Notes: a model not told the origin generated them from the sequence alone. DNA of 64,000 nt from Karalla daura (GCA_029224185.1 CM055205.1:12227319-12291318), one strand, 5' to 3'. Numbered from the stretch's first letter, positions 36,790 through 49,089 are shown. Translations and numbers: made by a program.

Positions 36790-37350
36790 ATTGCCCACCA
36801 AATTCAACTCTAAATGAGAGCGGGGACTGCTGGAACGTTCTTAGTTTATTACCCCATTAATCTGTGGTTACTTCGCCCAGAGACTTCAAATGTGATATTG
36901 AGCGCTCGTATCTGTCTGATTCAAAGCATCCTGATGGGTGATCTCGAAAGAGAAATACACTAGTATGAAAAGGCAGAGAGACATATTGGTGCATAATCTC
37001 CTCCACAACCAGGGTCAGATGTAACGGTGGCTGGGGTTAATTGTAACGATCATAAAAAGTGCTCATTTTCTAATTAAATTCTAATTACTTTTGTCATTAA
37101 TTTTAATGGGGTCATTTATAATGACTCAACAACGCAAGCGTGTACGCCGCATGCATGTGTGTTTTGAGAAAGCAAATAAGGATGTATGTCTGCGTGTGTC
37201 CCCAGAGTGAAAATGGAATCAGCATGACTCCAAATTAGAATCTCAGTCTCGCGTAGGTGGTGTTTGGATCCCCGAATGCAGCTGCGGAGCACTGTCACTT
37301 TGTTTTATGTAAATGGAAATTGAAGACAAAGCACAGCAGCAGCAGGAGTT
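36790..37350. promoter_or_regulatory. Candidate conserved non-coding block 8, dense TAAT cluster
   Basis: Between about 37025 and 37135 there are GGTTAATTG, CATAAAAAG, CTAATTAAATTCTAATTAC, CATTAATTTTAATGG and TTTATAATGACTC: at least six TAAT/ATTA cores and two TTTATA-type words. The flanks (36800-36960 and 37240-37340) are repeat-poor and mixed, with TTATTACCCCATTAATC near 36848. Confidence 0.4.
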
Positions 37351-38559
37351 TGTCAAAAACACAGTGTTTGCTTCCATTTGCAAACAGGCATATTAAATGG
37401 AACAAAAGCACGGGCAAAATGTTTGTTTGTATGGAAATAAAGCAAATATGGATATGTCTTAATGGTTTTGTTTACAAACGTGTTTGTAGCATTTCTGGAA
37501 ACTTGGGGCTTTTTCATTTTATTGTATGAATTTGTGATATCATAAACCAATAACATGAAATCCATAAATGGATGTTCCTAACCATACTTGAAAGATGAAC
37601 ACTAACATTTAACACAACTGCATGTAACAGCTGGGTATGGACAGTCAAAAAGTGGCAACTATTCAATTGCTGGGGACTATTTTGGCTTGGTTTAAAACAT
37701 GTTTGTGAGTGTGTACGACAGCTGTGTGGCTGGAATAACGACGGCTAAGTGCAGCTCGGCGTCGTTAAAGGACCACAAAATCCCCTGAAAGCCTCCCATG
37801 AGACGTCTGGGGGATGCTCTAACAATTTGCTCTTTCCAGTTGTATGTTATTTTCCTGACTTTGATGTTCTTGTGTCAAAAAAATAAAAGTAGCTTTAGAA
37901 ATATTAATTTTGAGTGTGTATCCGCTCATTACATTCTTTGTTCCAGACTCATCACTCTACCGGAACCCGGAAGTCATACAATGTGTGATGGTTGGTCCTG
38001 ACTTGAGGTAAGAAACAAGAAATTAGTAGCTTGAGCTGTGCAGTTGTGTGGATTTGCACACGTCCTGTTTGCTATTTTGTTTGGTGGCAGAGGCTGCCTT
38101 GCATGGTCTACCTGCACACTAACACATTTGCACACTGAAGACACAGCATCAGGGACAGTTTGGGCTTCCTCAGCATCCAGTTTGTGATATCCAATAGTAT
38201 TCTAGTGTCCCAGTGTATGGCTGGGAGTGATCATCTTCACAGCTGAGACTTGAGTCAGTGGTGGAAAAATAAATCTGTACACGTCTAAATCTCATAGTAA
38301 ATACCATTTAATTATCTCTGTGGTAGCACCTCATAATTCTGGGTCATCTGTGCCCAGTCAGCAGCTCGCTCCATCGCTCTGGCCCCTGTAGGCAGATCAC
38401 TTGACATCTCAGAATTGTGTCCAAACTTCAAGCATTTCTGTATTGTCTGCTCGGTCGATGATGAGGACATTTATTTTTGCGCTGCTGGCTCACGGGAATA
38501 AAGGCACCGATTCTTTCCACAACATCACCTTCGAAGCGCTGCATACCTACTGAGTAAAT
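37351..38559. other. Unassigned interval
   Basis: Single-copy-looking DNA without recognisable exons. A TCGGCGTCGTTAAAGGACC segment (near 37757) and 38330-38540 look less random and may hold smaller elements. Confidence 0.35.
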
Positions 38560-39570
38560 GCGTTGTAATCACAGCTTGTTGCTTCTTTAGAGCTCCTTTA
38601 TAGCCCTTCATCGAGTTTTTATTTACCAAGGACTGCCCATGCGTTGTGTTTTATTTAACCACAGCAGTCAGCTGGCACCGGAGTTGTTCTAGTTCGGCAC
38701 AATTTATGGCCGCTCTAATTGCTTGCCCGTCCCGTCTCGTGGCGCGTAGATTTGAAGGAATAAACACGTGCTGCGCTGTTTCTCCAACAGCCTGCGTCGC
38801 AGGCCTAACAGCCCATACTGGCACGATGAATTTGATAAATCCTCTTATCGCCCCGGGAGACAATTAAAGCGCATGTGACAGGGGTCCCTATCTCCGCTCT
38901 CCTCCTGTAGTGCTTCATTTAGAAGCCATTTGTCTCCGCTATGGATTTCCTATTTTTAATGGCGCGCGTATGCAGGGGTCGGGGCCGTGCTGAATAATAG
39001 ATGCCTTTCGCTCCCTCTCTTTCTCTTTCATTCCCTCTCTCGCTCATTTCCTCACCGCAAGGCCCCACGGGAGGGTGTGGGTGTCACTCTGGAAACCAAG
39101 GTGCTGCACTCCTGGTGCTCTCCAGATCCTGGCAGGAGGCTATTCAATCTAGCAGACGAGGCTTTTGGTGAAAGCCAGCGGCAGACAGTGAGCTGATATC
39201 AACGGGCACACGTTAACCCCCCCCGGCACCCCTCCTCTGCCTCGCATCCCCCCGCAAAGGACGTTTATCACAGAGAGCGGGGCCGCTGCGCACTGAGGTG
39301 ATATATCGCCCTGGCCGAGCGCGAATGAATAGACTGGTAATTATCCCGTTAAAAGGGTGGCCAGACAAAGAGGGAGCCTCGCTATAATTTAAATTGTTTT
39401 GTTTCCCCCACAGTCGAAGCCTGGCCCGCTGACTGACATCACGGAATGGGAAAAGTGAGCCTATTTATAGCCCGGGACGTTCAGCTAATTGTAGAATTTA
39501 ATAAGGTTTCTGGAAGAGTGGATTGTGTAAAAGCCACAGGCCTGCACCTCCTCTGGCGTCTGCACTTATA
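38560..39570. promoter_or_regulatory. Candidate conserved non-coding block 9 (about 1 kb)
   Basis: The longest repeat-poor, CpG-containing stretch of the gene-free interval. It includes GCTCTAATTGCTTGCC (near 38713), GATAAATCCTCTTATCGCCC, GACAATTAAAGCGC, ATTTTTAATGGCGCGC (near 38953), GGTGATATATCGCCC, GGTAATTATCCCGTTAAAAG, GCTATAATTTAAATTG and CAGCTAATTGTAGAATTTAA. A short CT tract (39009-39050) and a C run (39217) interrupt it. No frame resembles a protein. Confidence 0.45.
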
Positions 39571-40069
39571 TCTCCCTCACATCTCTCTTTGCCTTTGCAG
39601 CTCGGCTGGCTCCCATATTTCTCTCTGTATCTCAACCTATCCTCCCATCTTGCCTTTCTCTATCCCACCATCTCCACTTTTTGTGCATCCTGACCTCTTC
39701 CCCGCACCTCACCTCTCACCCAACCCCTCAATTTTTCTCCACTCTACGGTGCTGTTATCTCCTATCACATAAAATCTACCTTAGACTAATACTCCTCTCA
39801 GTTTGCCCGTGCGACTCTGATTGTGTGATTCTCGGCATGTCACAGTGGCTTAAGGTGCGCATGGATGTGTGCATGCGTGTCTATGATCACAACAGAAGAT
39901 GCGTCCGGTGTATCTGCGGCGTGTGTGTGTGTGTGTGCGTACTGGTGCGTGTGTGCACGTGGGCTCGTCTGGTGTGAGCGAGACAGGGGTAATTGAGCTC
40001 AGAGGGTTTTCTGTCTTTGGTGGCAGAGGGGAAATTGGAATCTTCAGAATCCATTAGAGAGGCCTACTC

Positions 40070-40119
<50 letters not shown>

Positions 40120-40273
40120 TGTACAGGCGTGTTTGTGTCATGTATGCATGTTTGTATAGCAGCAAAGAGGGATAGAAAAAGACTTGTGGGGTATAGGAGT
40201 AATTCTAATGGCGAGTACAAATATAAAATGTGGAGTCACAAATTAACCAAATGTTTTCTTTTGTGCTATTTTT

Positions 40274-40314
<41 letters not shown>

Positions 40315-41618
40315 GTGTGCACGTCGGCTATGTGACACCAACTGACTGAGTGCCTTCATAGACTGCAGGGGAAGATGGGGAGGAAGCAGAGAAGGTGAGC
40401 GTAGAGAGCGGGGGAACAGCAGGTAGTCAGCAGCAGATGGTCTCAGGCTTCCTCCCTGCAGAGCTATCACTCTCGTTCTCTCTGCACTCCTGCCTCACGC
40501 TCTTCCCTTTCCTGCATCACACACTGTATAATGTATCACCTCACCTCAGCGTCCTTGGTCATGTACAGCATTTGCCTAATTCGCTGCGTTACCCTCAGTA
40601 ACCTGAACCATGTTCTGTTGTTGTAGCTAGTATCGACTTGATTTCAGTGACTCTGGTAGAAGAAGTTTAGAGTGGTTAGTGTGTTTTTCTAACCACCAAA
40701 TACCACTAGAAACAATGATTTTAACATAAGTTTGTTATATCATAGTCTTCTATGATTGTGTATCATAAAAGTAAATGATAAGACAGGCACAGGTTTTCAG
40801 CCTTAAGTTGTAGAAATTTCCCAAGAAATGACAATGAAAGGTTAGATGCAACTAACCGCCAATGTGAAAACAAGCAAAGCTGCTTGCATGCAGAGCATAA
40901 AGGTCACCGAACAGTCAGATTATAAACTACAACAGCTATCAACCCAGTGAATATCACTGAAAGACTTTGCCCCAGCTTATGACAGCTGGATGTCGCACCC
41001 GCATGGATCACCAGATGAGGAATATCTCTTGGAAAAATGCTGCTCATCCCTCCAGCAGAGCACCACAGATTTCAATGGCAGGAAGCTGCTGCGGAGGCTC
41101 CAGGCCAGAGCAGTGATATGGAAATGTGAGACAGATATTTTATGGGCTGCTTGCACGGCATCAACTCCTTTGCAGCACATGTCAACAGATTTTTAAAGAG
41201 AACATTGTACGCATACGTCTTTGCTCACTTGCATCATCACATTGTCTCAGCTGCATAACAGATCATATAGGTTGCAGCGTGAAATGTGTGTGTTTCTTGC
41301 AGGATTTACATACCTAATAAGCAGTGAATGACTTGTACAATGTGACTGGGGTGTCAATTCAAGTGATAAGTGGGCTTTTGTTTAAGACCAAAGTGTGTGT
41401 TGTTGAAGGAAACAAGCTTGGATCAATACAGTCACACTGTTCGCACGAGTCACAGCTTCTTTAACATCCAGTGTGTGCTTGTGTGTGTTTGTTTTGCAAC
41501 ATGACACCATGTGTATAAAGCCCTGTTTATGTAACTAACTGCCCTTAAATTGATATGAAACTGTGTCCGTGCAGTGCAGTGGGGTCGTATGCATATGTAT
41601 GCGCTCCAGTAGGGGTGT

Positions 41619-41658
<40 letters not shown>

Positions 41659-41689
41659 GTGTGTGTGTGTGTGTGTAAGTGCATGTGTG
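39571..41689. other. Pyrimidine tract, TG microsatellites, unassigned DNA
   Basis: CT-rich at about 39570-39760; (TG)n at about 39920-39940, 40072-40118, 40274-40312 and 41620-41676. A 68-codon frame at 40990-41196 has no recognised domain. Otherwise nothing seen. Confidence 0.6.
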
Positions 41690-41820
41690 TGTGTAATGAT
41701 TAGCCTTCTCTTAATGGGAAAATAACGTCAGAGCCACTGGGACGTTTAATCCATCTGAGCTGATTCTGTTTCCATCACAGCTATTGATCAACTCTAGTGA
41801 CAAATCAACAGAGGGGCTAG
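41690..41820. promoter_or_regulatory. Candidate conserved non-coding block 10
   Basis: TTCTCTTAATGGGAAAATAA, GGACGTTTAATCCATC and CAGCTATTGATCAAC between two TG tracts; repeat-poor. Confidence 0.3.
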
Positions 41821-41844
41821 TGTGCGTGCATGTGACTGTGTGCG

Positions 41845-41908
<64 letters not shown>
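41821..41908. repeat. TG microsatellite
   Basis: Interrupted then pure (TG)n. Confidence 0.95.
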
Positions 41909-41909
<1 letters not shown>

Positions 41910-42144
41910 TGAGGGGAGCACCTTACGCAGCATTTTACTATGTCACAATCCAACCACCTAATGCAACAGTGGACTCCAATAAGGTTCTTTCCCTTCTCTT
42001 TCTTCTCTTTTAGCCTCTTCTCTTTTCCTCCTTCATTTATTTTACATCTCTTCTTTCTCTTCTTTTGCTTTCACTCTGTTTCCCTGATCACCCTCTCAAA
42101 CCTCCCTCCCTCCTTTCCCCTCTCTCTCTCTATCTCTCTCTCTT
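41909..42144. other. CT-rich spacer
   Basis: Pyrimidine-rich, especially 41990-42140; no exon seen. Confidence 0.6.
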
Positions 42145-42245
42145 TCCAGTCGTTAAGTGGTATTGGCTTTAAAGGAGCAGCAAATCAGTTGCTGATTAAT
42201 ACTGAATTTTTGGGGCCATTTGTCTGCACCATTGCCCCTGTCTGT
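42145..42245. promoter_or_regulatory. Candidate conserved non-coding block 11 with PBX-HOX word
   Basis: TGATTAAT (42193-42200) sits in GCAAATCAGTTGCTGATTAA, flanked by GGCTTTAAAGGAGC and TTTTTGGGGCCATTTG. The block is bounded on both sides by CT tracts. Confidence 0.35.
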
Positions 42246-42269
42246 GACACCCCTCCCTTTTTTTTCCAT

Positions 42270-42303
<34 letters not shown>

Positions 42304-42304
42304 C
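42270..42304. repeat. CT microsatellite
   Basis: Pure (CT)n followed by CCCACCCC. Confidence 0.9.
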
Positions 42305-42324
42305 CACCCCTCTTGTTCTCCTTC

Positions 42325-43015
42325 CCTCGGCGGTGATGAATGACCGGCCGATTGCCGAGGGATTAGAGTCGTCACGGTTACCTGTGCCTTGACAAAGTGG
42401 TCCTGATTGGTGACCAAGGCACTCCGGGTGGTGGTGGTTGGGGGTGGAGGGGATGCTCACGTCTCAGAATGAACTAATGTGTGTTTATGTGTGGTCAGTT
42501 TCAGCCAAACTCGTGTGTGTGGTCCCTATGAGTAGAGCAGGGTTAGTGTACACACTTTATCACGTTGGCTTGCTGTGATCAGGGCCAGGGCCTTGCTGTG
42601 CATGTGTGTGTGTGTGTGGGTGTGTATGTGTTTCTGACCGGGGCAGAGGTGATCTCCAACCCTTTTAAGACGCTGATTCTGTGAGACAGAGATTGGCGAG
42701 GTCCCGGCAGCGATGTGACCACAGTGACACCCGAGAAGCGGGTAAACGGGGGCCAGTAGACACTGATGAATCGGCACCGGGAGGAATCGAACGCCGGCCT
42801 AATCAGCGCATGGATCCCCCTGCAGCAACATTTTTCAGTTTTGTCCCACCTTATCAAGTGCAGCCCATCAGCGACGTCGGATCCCATCGGCGCAGCCCCT
42901 CCGTCACTCACGTCCGCTGCGTGATTAGGTGCGGTACAGATTATCAAGCAGGGTCCGTGATTGCTGCTGGGAGTCCCGCGTGTTCACAGGTGAACATGAG
43001 CGAGTTCACGTGGAA
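42325..43015. promoter_or_regulatory. Candidate conserved non-coding block 12, GC-balanced
   Basis: CpG-containing, repeat-poor DNA: GATGAATGACCGGCCGATTG, GGATTAGAGTCGTCACGG, GCCGGCCTAATCAGCGC, GCGTGATTAGGTGCGG and CAGATTATCAAGCAGG (42690-42960). A TG tract lies at about 42605-42630. Frames are open only because of composition. Confidence 0.35.
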
Positions 43016-43664
43016 GACATGACGCGCCGACGATCACAATCTAAGCAACAGCCTCCGTCAAACGTCTCAATTATACAGTGCAAGTTGAAGCTCAAGGGGG
43101 GTGGAAGCCAGTGGAATACATCCAAACAAAAGCCTGTTGAAATAGACAAATCAGGGCTGCAAAATTTACCATGAGGACTGATATGAATCGTATTAACACT
43201 TCAGTGATGTTGCGAACACGTCCTTGAACCAGGATGGCATAAAAACATTATGACAGTACCGCCTGTTTTATCAGAGAGAAGGAGACATCTCTATCTGCTG
43301 ACTTAAGGAACAACACATTCTCCCCTCTTGAGCGTTGTAGTGACCTCGAGCCCTAGACTGACCTTGTTTACTCGTGAAGTGTCCCTGACAGATGTCATAA
43401 ATCTCAATCCGTTCTGCTGGTTGGGAAGTTTGAGATCCATGTGGTCAGGACAAGAAGGTCTTGTAAGGACTTCAAAGTGTGTGCGCGGCAGCTTTCGCTC
43501 TTATTAGTGGAGCACGGATGATGATGTAGCGTCAGATCCAGTGAATAAAGGATCTATCAAATACTTCCATGGTTTTAAACATATAACAGTGATACAATTA
43601 ATTAACTATCAGGCTGCGAAACATGTCATATCTTACAACCCAATTTACACCTTATGTAAAGACA
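43016..43664. other. Unassigned interval
   Basis: No exon, RNA gene or repeat family recognised. Confidence 0.4.
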
Positions 43665-43805
43665 GCTGGAACAACCATCCATCCATTCTTTTACCAACTT
43701 TGTACTCTAACAATGCAAAGCCCAGTGGAGACTTGAGCTTATCCTAGCACCCAGAAAATCCACACAGACACTTGGAAAACACACAAGGTCCATGCAGAAA
43801 CTGTG
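43665..43805 (-). repeat. SINE copy with internal deletion, minus strand
   Basis: CATCCATCCATTC at one end and ACCCAGAAAATCCACACAGA followed by a GGAAAACACACAAGGTCCAT block at the other are the minus-strand tail and core of the fish SINE. The middle of the element is missing. Confidence 0.6.
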
Positions 43806-44364
43806 ACGAGTCACATCGGGGACCTTCTTGCTCTCAGGAAACACCTTTCACGCAGTTTTATGCCTTTACTCTCCCAAGCATTTGTGGTATCTGAGGTGCA
43901 AAAGAGACATGTACAGTGTGACCTGCGATAAGAATCTCTACAAGAATCAGTAAAAAGCTGTGGAGTCTCTGTCAGCAAACTGATCTACAGTCACCACCAC
44001 CCTTTACACCCGTAGGCTGGAGCTGCTCTCCTGATCATTTCTCCACATTTTTCAAAACTTTCTCCGATCTCGACGACAGCCCGCTGAAAGGTGACTCGAC
44101 CCTGCTACCGTGATGTCGAAACTCACTTTGAAAGTTTCCTTTGAGGGAGAGGAGTTTCCAGATGAGGCGGGCGGAAGTGAAGGAAGTAAGACTTCAGGGG
44201 CTGCTCTGTGGAGGGTTTCTCTGATAAGCTGTCAAAGAGGGGGGATCCTGCAAGGAGGAGGAGAAGACCCCTCCTGTCCCCCCAGGTTATCCAGGGGATG
44301 AAGGATGGAGAGATGAAAGGATGTGTAGTTTGGTTTGAAGAAGATTATGTCAGGGCAGTAGAGG
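43806..44364. other. Unassigned interval
   Basis: Mixed sequence with a GA-rich part at 44130-44330; nothing identifiable. Confidence 0.4.
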
Positions 44365-44490
44365 CTGAGGAAGAGCCTTGACTAATTATACTCATCTATT
44401 ACAGACACAATTAAAACCGGGCTAATTTACTGCAGCCCGACGTTCGCACACCCAGCTGATTTATACCACAGCTCAATGACACCCGGAGGA
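44365..44490. promoter_or_regulatory. Candidate conserved non-coding block 13
   Basis: TTGACTAATTATACTC, ACACAATTAAAACCGGGCTA and GCTGATTTATACC are homeodomain-type words in repeat-poor DNA, directly before a CT tract. Confidence 0.3.
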
Positions 44491-44491
44491 C

Positions 44492-44494
<3 letters not shown>

Positions 44495-44525
<31 letters not shown>
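44495..44525. repeat. CT microsatellite
   Basis: Pure (CT)n followed by a short CA tract. Confidence 0.9.
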
Positions 44526-44527
<2 letters not shown>

Positions 44528-45699
44528 GCACACACATACACTTATATGAATACAGATGGGAAAGCACATACGCATCTGTTTCGTTCCTTTGTCTATGTTG
44601 GTTTATATCAGCATTATGTCAACAGTGAGTGACAGTTTCACACAGAGATCTGTTATCTCAATTGTAACGTCGCAATCAGTGCATTTGCTTGTGGGGGCAA
44701 ATAAATCCAGTCCCACAACCCATCTAGTCCATCTTCTTTTGTATGAAGAGTCCATGTTGGAGGATGCTATGGCATCGTATTGGTAATGTTGTGCCATTCA
44801 TTTTTATTTAACGCTCATTCGTTAGGACTGTTCCACAGAAGAGGGATGGTCCATAGATGGTTATGGGACAGGCCGGTGGCATAAATATATCTTTTACAAA
44901 AACTGTATGAAGTTATTGGTTCTGTTATTGTAGCCTAAAGGAAGCAGTTAGCAAGCTCACTAGCACTCGGAGCTTTTCCCTCTACAATAAAATCCTTTAT
45001 TGAACAAAATGATGTACAGTCCAGAGAAGAAATGCCAGAAAGGAGTAAATGTCACGCTGCAGCACGATTAAATACGATAGGGCTCGGCAACTTGACTTCA
45101 CCATGAGTGCCTGTGAGGCCAGCAAACAGGGACGACACGGTCACTAACAAGCTTTTTACATACTTTTTCAGTCACGGGAAAAAAAATTGTTGTGTTGTGT
45201 CTGATGTATAGATTCACATGAGGCAAACAAAGTAAACAATGTGCCGTGTCTTTATTCTCCTGTGCGGAAAATCGCACAAGATGAAAAGGCCTTTCCATCA
45301 TCCCAAGACAAGGACCATGCAGGCAGAATATTGCAAATGTCGTCATGCAGGAGTGTAAATGCTGTGGTTTGAGTTCATAATTTCTGTGAAGAATCAGCGG
45401 CACAATTGAAGGGACACTACTGACGCAAGATGAACTCTGTGATTTGAGGCTCTGAAGAAAGCTTGTTATACAAAACAGTAAATCAAAATTTTCATCAGTG
45501 AATTTAAGTGGAATCCATTCTCATTAAGGCCTTTACATGCTGATATTCGAACAGAGCTGTCAACGCAGTTCACGAGTCGATAAATCCATAAATCTTAAGT
45601 AAACATGCACTTCCAAAAGACTGGAACACACATCATAAGAGACAAAATAGCTCGACATATCTGGAAGAGTAAGAGGAAGTAAAGCATCAGGGTCGCAAA
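44526..45699. other. Unassigned interval
   Basis: AT-rich DNA with short frames; no exon or repeat family recognised. Confidence 0.4.
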
Positions 45700-46130
45700 T
45701 CCAATCTGCCTTTAGGATTCAGGTATTGTTTTCATTTGTCTGGCAGGGTTAGGGTTCGTCTGTTCCAGGCCCTCACAGAGGATTAAATGATTTATTCTGA
45801 TTTATTCTGATCTGTGGTCGTGGTAGAGTTTATCTTGCCAGCTGAAGTTTTTCACCAGGCACCATTATGTCACCGAGCCCCTGAGCCCAAACGGTATGGG
45901 GAGGCCCGGGAATGAATTTGGAATTGCTCTTCCTGGTGTGACCGGGCCTGCGGCAGGGAAAACACAGGTGTAACTGATAAGATTTATAGTGATAGCTTGC
46001 AGAAAACCAGGATGGTGCACCTGGCTGGTGTAAAGGGAATTCAGCTGTTGTTAATTCTTATTAATCACACCCGAGCTGCTCCTGATATAACACATCGAAA
46101 CGTTCTCTCAATATAAAGACACATCTCAAA
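45700..46130. promoter_or_regulatory. Candidate conserved non-coding block 14 with PBX-HOX word
   Basis: Repeat-poor DNA with GGCACCATTATGTCACCGAG, GATAAGATTTATAGTGATAG and, near its end, TTGTTAATTCTTATTAATCA, which contains ATTAATCA (46060-46067; TGATTAAT on the minus strand). TGATTTATTC occurs twice in tandem near 45788. Confidence 0.35.
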
Positions 46131-46427
46131 TGCTGCACGGTCCAGTGAAAACAGGATCGTTCTTTCCCAATTTCTTCTTTACTTGTCTTTGACGTGGCCT
46201 GTTTTTATCAAACTCCTCCCATTGTTACATCCGTGCCTCCATCATGTGTTCATCCAGTGAAGTAGAAGTGAGTGGGACTTTATCTGCCGGCCCCAACAGT
46301 GTGACCTGTGTGTAATGTCTTTTCCTGTCAACCACCCCTCATGCTCACCCACAGGAGAGATCAGAACATGGTGAGAGAGAGAGAGAGGGAGAGAGAGAGA
46401 CAAAAAGAGACACTGAGAGAGGGAAAC

Positions 46428-46459
<32 letters not shown>

Positions 46460-46668
46460 CTATATGTCAGCAATTTTCTTGGTCTTCCAATAGATTGTCA
46501 AGGTGTTGGGTTGCTGCGGCAACAAAGCCCCTCCTCCTGCTAGGATAGGTTACGTCTGTCCATATCAGCCCCTCCCACACATTTATCAATCAAGGCAAAA
46601 TCTTGACGTGAGGACCCACCCATCTGGGTTGTTCTGCCAGTAGAAATCTCTCTCTCTCTCTCCCTCTC

Positions 46669-46701
<33 letters not shown>

Positions 46702-47654
46702 ATTCGTGCCATCAGGTGTTGCGGCACATAAAGGGTTAAGTCGGCAGCAGCATGCTGAATCTCTGCAGAGGTGACAGATGCTTCCTATCCCACCCAGCAC
46801 CACAGGGGAACCGGAGACACTCAGCATACCAATGAGCCATCGTCTGATACACACACACACTCACACACACACACACACATCCATATACATGCAAACATGC
46901 ACACACAAGCATAAATATGCATATGGGAGCACACAGAGCTCACAAATGTAGCCAAACACGCACACATGCTCAGATGCCTACACTTTACACCTGCTGAGGT
47001 ATATATGTGTGTGTGTATATATATATATATTAAAAGAAGAGTCACATTTATGCTAATCATCTGCACGCACATCATTTGAACATCCTCGTGCCGCTAAAAC
47101 AAATAGATGTGCGTGGTTTCCCATCTAACGGGAGTCAGGCAGATGTGATCCTTTGTCTGAAAACATGACCCACTACAGAGGGCCACTGCACACAGTTACA
47201 CAGTGGCACACACGCGCGCGTAAAAAGCACACATGCACATATATAAAATTCAAACATATGGTACAAAGCCAGTATATGCACACCAGCAGACGCATACACA
47301 CACGCACTATAAAAGTGACAGCTGTCTTCATGATGGAGCACTCGGGGAAGGGGAAGTGAAGGCTTAGCCACCGCTCAACATGGTGTCGAGAAGACCTGCT
47401 ATTCATTTTCAGCTTAATATGTTCCAGCCCATTGGAAAAACATTGCAGCATATAATGTAAGCAATTTCATATGCGCACACCACCTCTCACAGCTTTCTCT
47501 CTGAAGCACCCAGCAAAATGAAGAGACCAGATTTAGCTGATGGTTGACTGACTTCAAAAATAACACACTGCCTCAATGTGTGTGTGTGTGTGTGAACGTG
47601 TGAGGAAGATGTTTGCGCAGCCTTGTGTGTTTGCATAAAAGCGTTTGAGCTCAC
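46131..47654. other. GA, CT, CA and TG tracts with unassigned spacer
   Basis: (GA)n-like at 46373-46460, (CT)n at 46646-46701, (CA)n at 46851-46880, and (TG)/(TA) at 47006-47030. Long frames here are low-complexity. Confidence 0.75.
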
Positions 47655-47875
47655 ACGTGTGTGTGTGTATCTGGATGTGCGTGCCTTAATTAAACTGGTG
47701 CCATTCGCTCCTCTGTTCTGCATCCCTGCACATTTAGTCTCCGTCGCAGCGTTGTTTGATTGTGGTGTTTATCCACCAAAGCGGCGGAGATGATCAGCCG
47801 AGTGACACCGGATGAATGTCTCCGCCATCACAGATGCAAATTTGATGTAAACAGACAACATTTTTGCAGAGGGAC
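47655..47875. promoter_or_regulatory. Candidate conserved non-coding block 15
   Basis: CCTTAATTAAACTGGTGCC, CGCAGCGTTGTTTGATTGTG, GCGGCGGAGATGATCAGCCG and GATGCAAATTTGATGTAAAC in repeat-poor DNA. Confidence 0.3.
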
Positions 47876-48089
47876 ACACACCTATACGTACACACAAACG
47901 CACACACACACATTTCTGTGCCATTTGAGACAATCACTCTCTCTTGGAAAACAAAACATTAGTTTACACGTGCACGTACACACTTCGCCATGATGAATAA
48001 AACCCTCTCTCTTGCTGACAAAAATGCACACACACACACACATGCACAAACACAAACACAAACACAAACAAGCACAGTGCACCCCAGAC
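47876..48089. repeat. CA-rich tracts
   Basis: Interrupted (CA)n at about 47890-47910 and ACAAAC-type repeats at 48027-48075. Confidence 0.8.
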
Positions 48090-48270
48090 GGTCCCCCAGC
48101 ATCTTTATATGGGTAAATAAATGGTGTGCTTGGCAGTGGGTAAATGCATGTGCTCTCAGCCTGCGGGCCCAGATGGCAGCACAGTCGTTTGCTTTACCTT
48201 GTTTTGTTTAATTACTACAATCAACTCTCTATTTCTTCAATTAATCACCAGCAACCTGTTCCATTACTCT
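48090..48270. promoter_or_regulatory. Candidate conserved non-coding block 16 with PBX-HOX word
   Basis: GTTTAATTACTACAATCAAC and TTCAATTAATCACCAG, the latter with ATTAATCA at 48240-48247, preceded by a mixed GC-richer part. Confidence 0.3.
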
Positions 48271-48359
48271 CTCACTCTCTCTCTCTCTCTCTTTTTCTCC
48301 CCCTCTCTCTCTGTTGCACACACACTCTTTCTCTCTCTCTCACACACACACACAAACAC
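48271..48359. repeat. CT and CA microsatellites
   Basis: (CT)n followed by (CA)n. Confidence 0.9.
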
Positions 48360-48840
48360 ACGCCTGCACATATCCAATACAAAAATATAGGGAATACACA
48401 GAGACGTGTTAATATTCACAGAAACCTCGAGGAGGACATTAATGTAAATGACACACACATACACACACGCATTCATGCGCACATGCACAAATCTAATATA
48501 ACATGGTGAATTCACAAAAACATGTTAATATTAACAGACACCACAAGGAAAGGAGGATACATATGTAAATAATATGCACACACACACACACACACACACC
48601 ACAAAGCACCTTTATTTACTCATCTATCTTTTCCATGGGAAAATTAATCAGGTGAGCAGATCAGGATAGCGTTCAGTGATTTAGCTCCACCAAATTCATT
48701 TGCATAAAGGGCCCCTCTCTCTCTCTCCCTCTCTCCACACACGCATAATGTAAAAACGTGCCGAACACACCATATGTATTAATATTAAGAGAAACCACAA
48801 GGAGAACATTAATGTAAATGACACACACAGGGAGAGGGAG
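48360..48840 (+). repeat. Three diverged copies of a ~115-bp unit
   Basis: Core GTTAATATT...AGA(A)ACC..AGGA..ACATTAATGTAAATGACACACACA starts at about 48408, 48524 and 48778. Copies 1 and 2 are 116 bases apart. Copy 3 follows a unique insert (48601-48715). Each unit ends in a CA tract. Confidence 0.75.
48601..48715. promoter_or_regulatory. Unique insert between repeat copies, candidate element 17
   Basis: Not part of the repeat unit. Carries CCTTTATTTACTC, ATTAATCA (48643-48650) and ATTCATTTGCATAAAGG. Confidence 0.25.
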
Positions 48841-49089
48841 AGAAGGAGAGAGAGAGGGGGGAGGGGGGAGGGGGGAGCACACATACAGCTGTGGCCTCTG
48901 TCAAGTTATTAGCATTTTTAAACGATTCAACTTTGCATGAACTTTATGAGGGAGAGGATTGAAAAGGGGAAAACAGGCAGTGATGGGATGATAGGATGGA
49001 GATGGGAGGATGGAGGTGCAGTATGAAGAAAAGAGGAGGGGTGGAGGGGGTGGGGGTATGTGCAGCATCCCTTCCCTTCAGCGTGGAGG
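48841..49089. other. GA/G-rich spacer
   Basis: GA- and G-rich runs at 48830-48880 and 48990-49060, with an AT-rich piece between; nothing identifiable. Confidence 0.5.

Noticed and set aside
40990..41196. 68-codon frame with moderately protein-like composition
   Set aside because: No family resemblance, no splice partners and an overlapping frame of equal length on the other strand.
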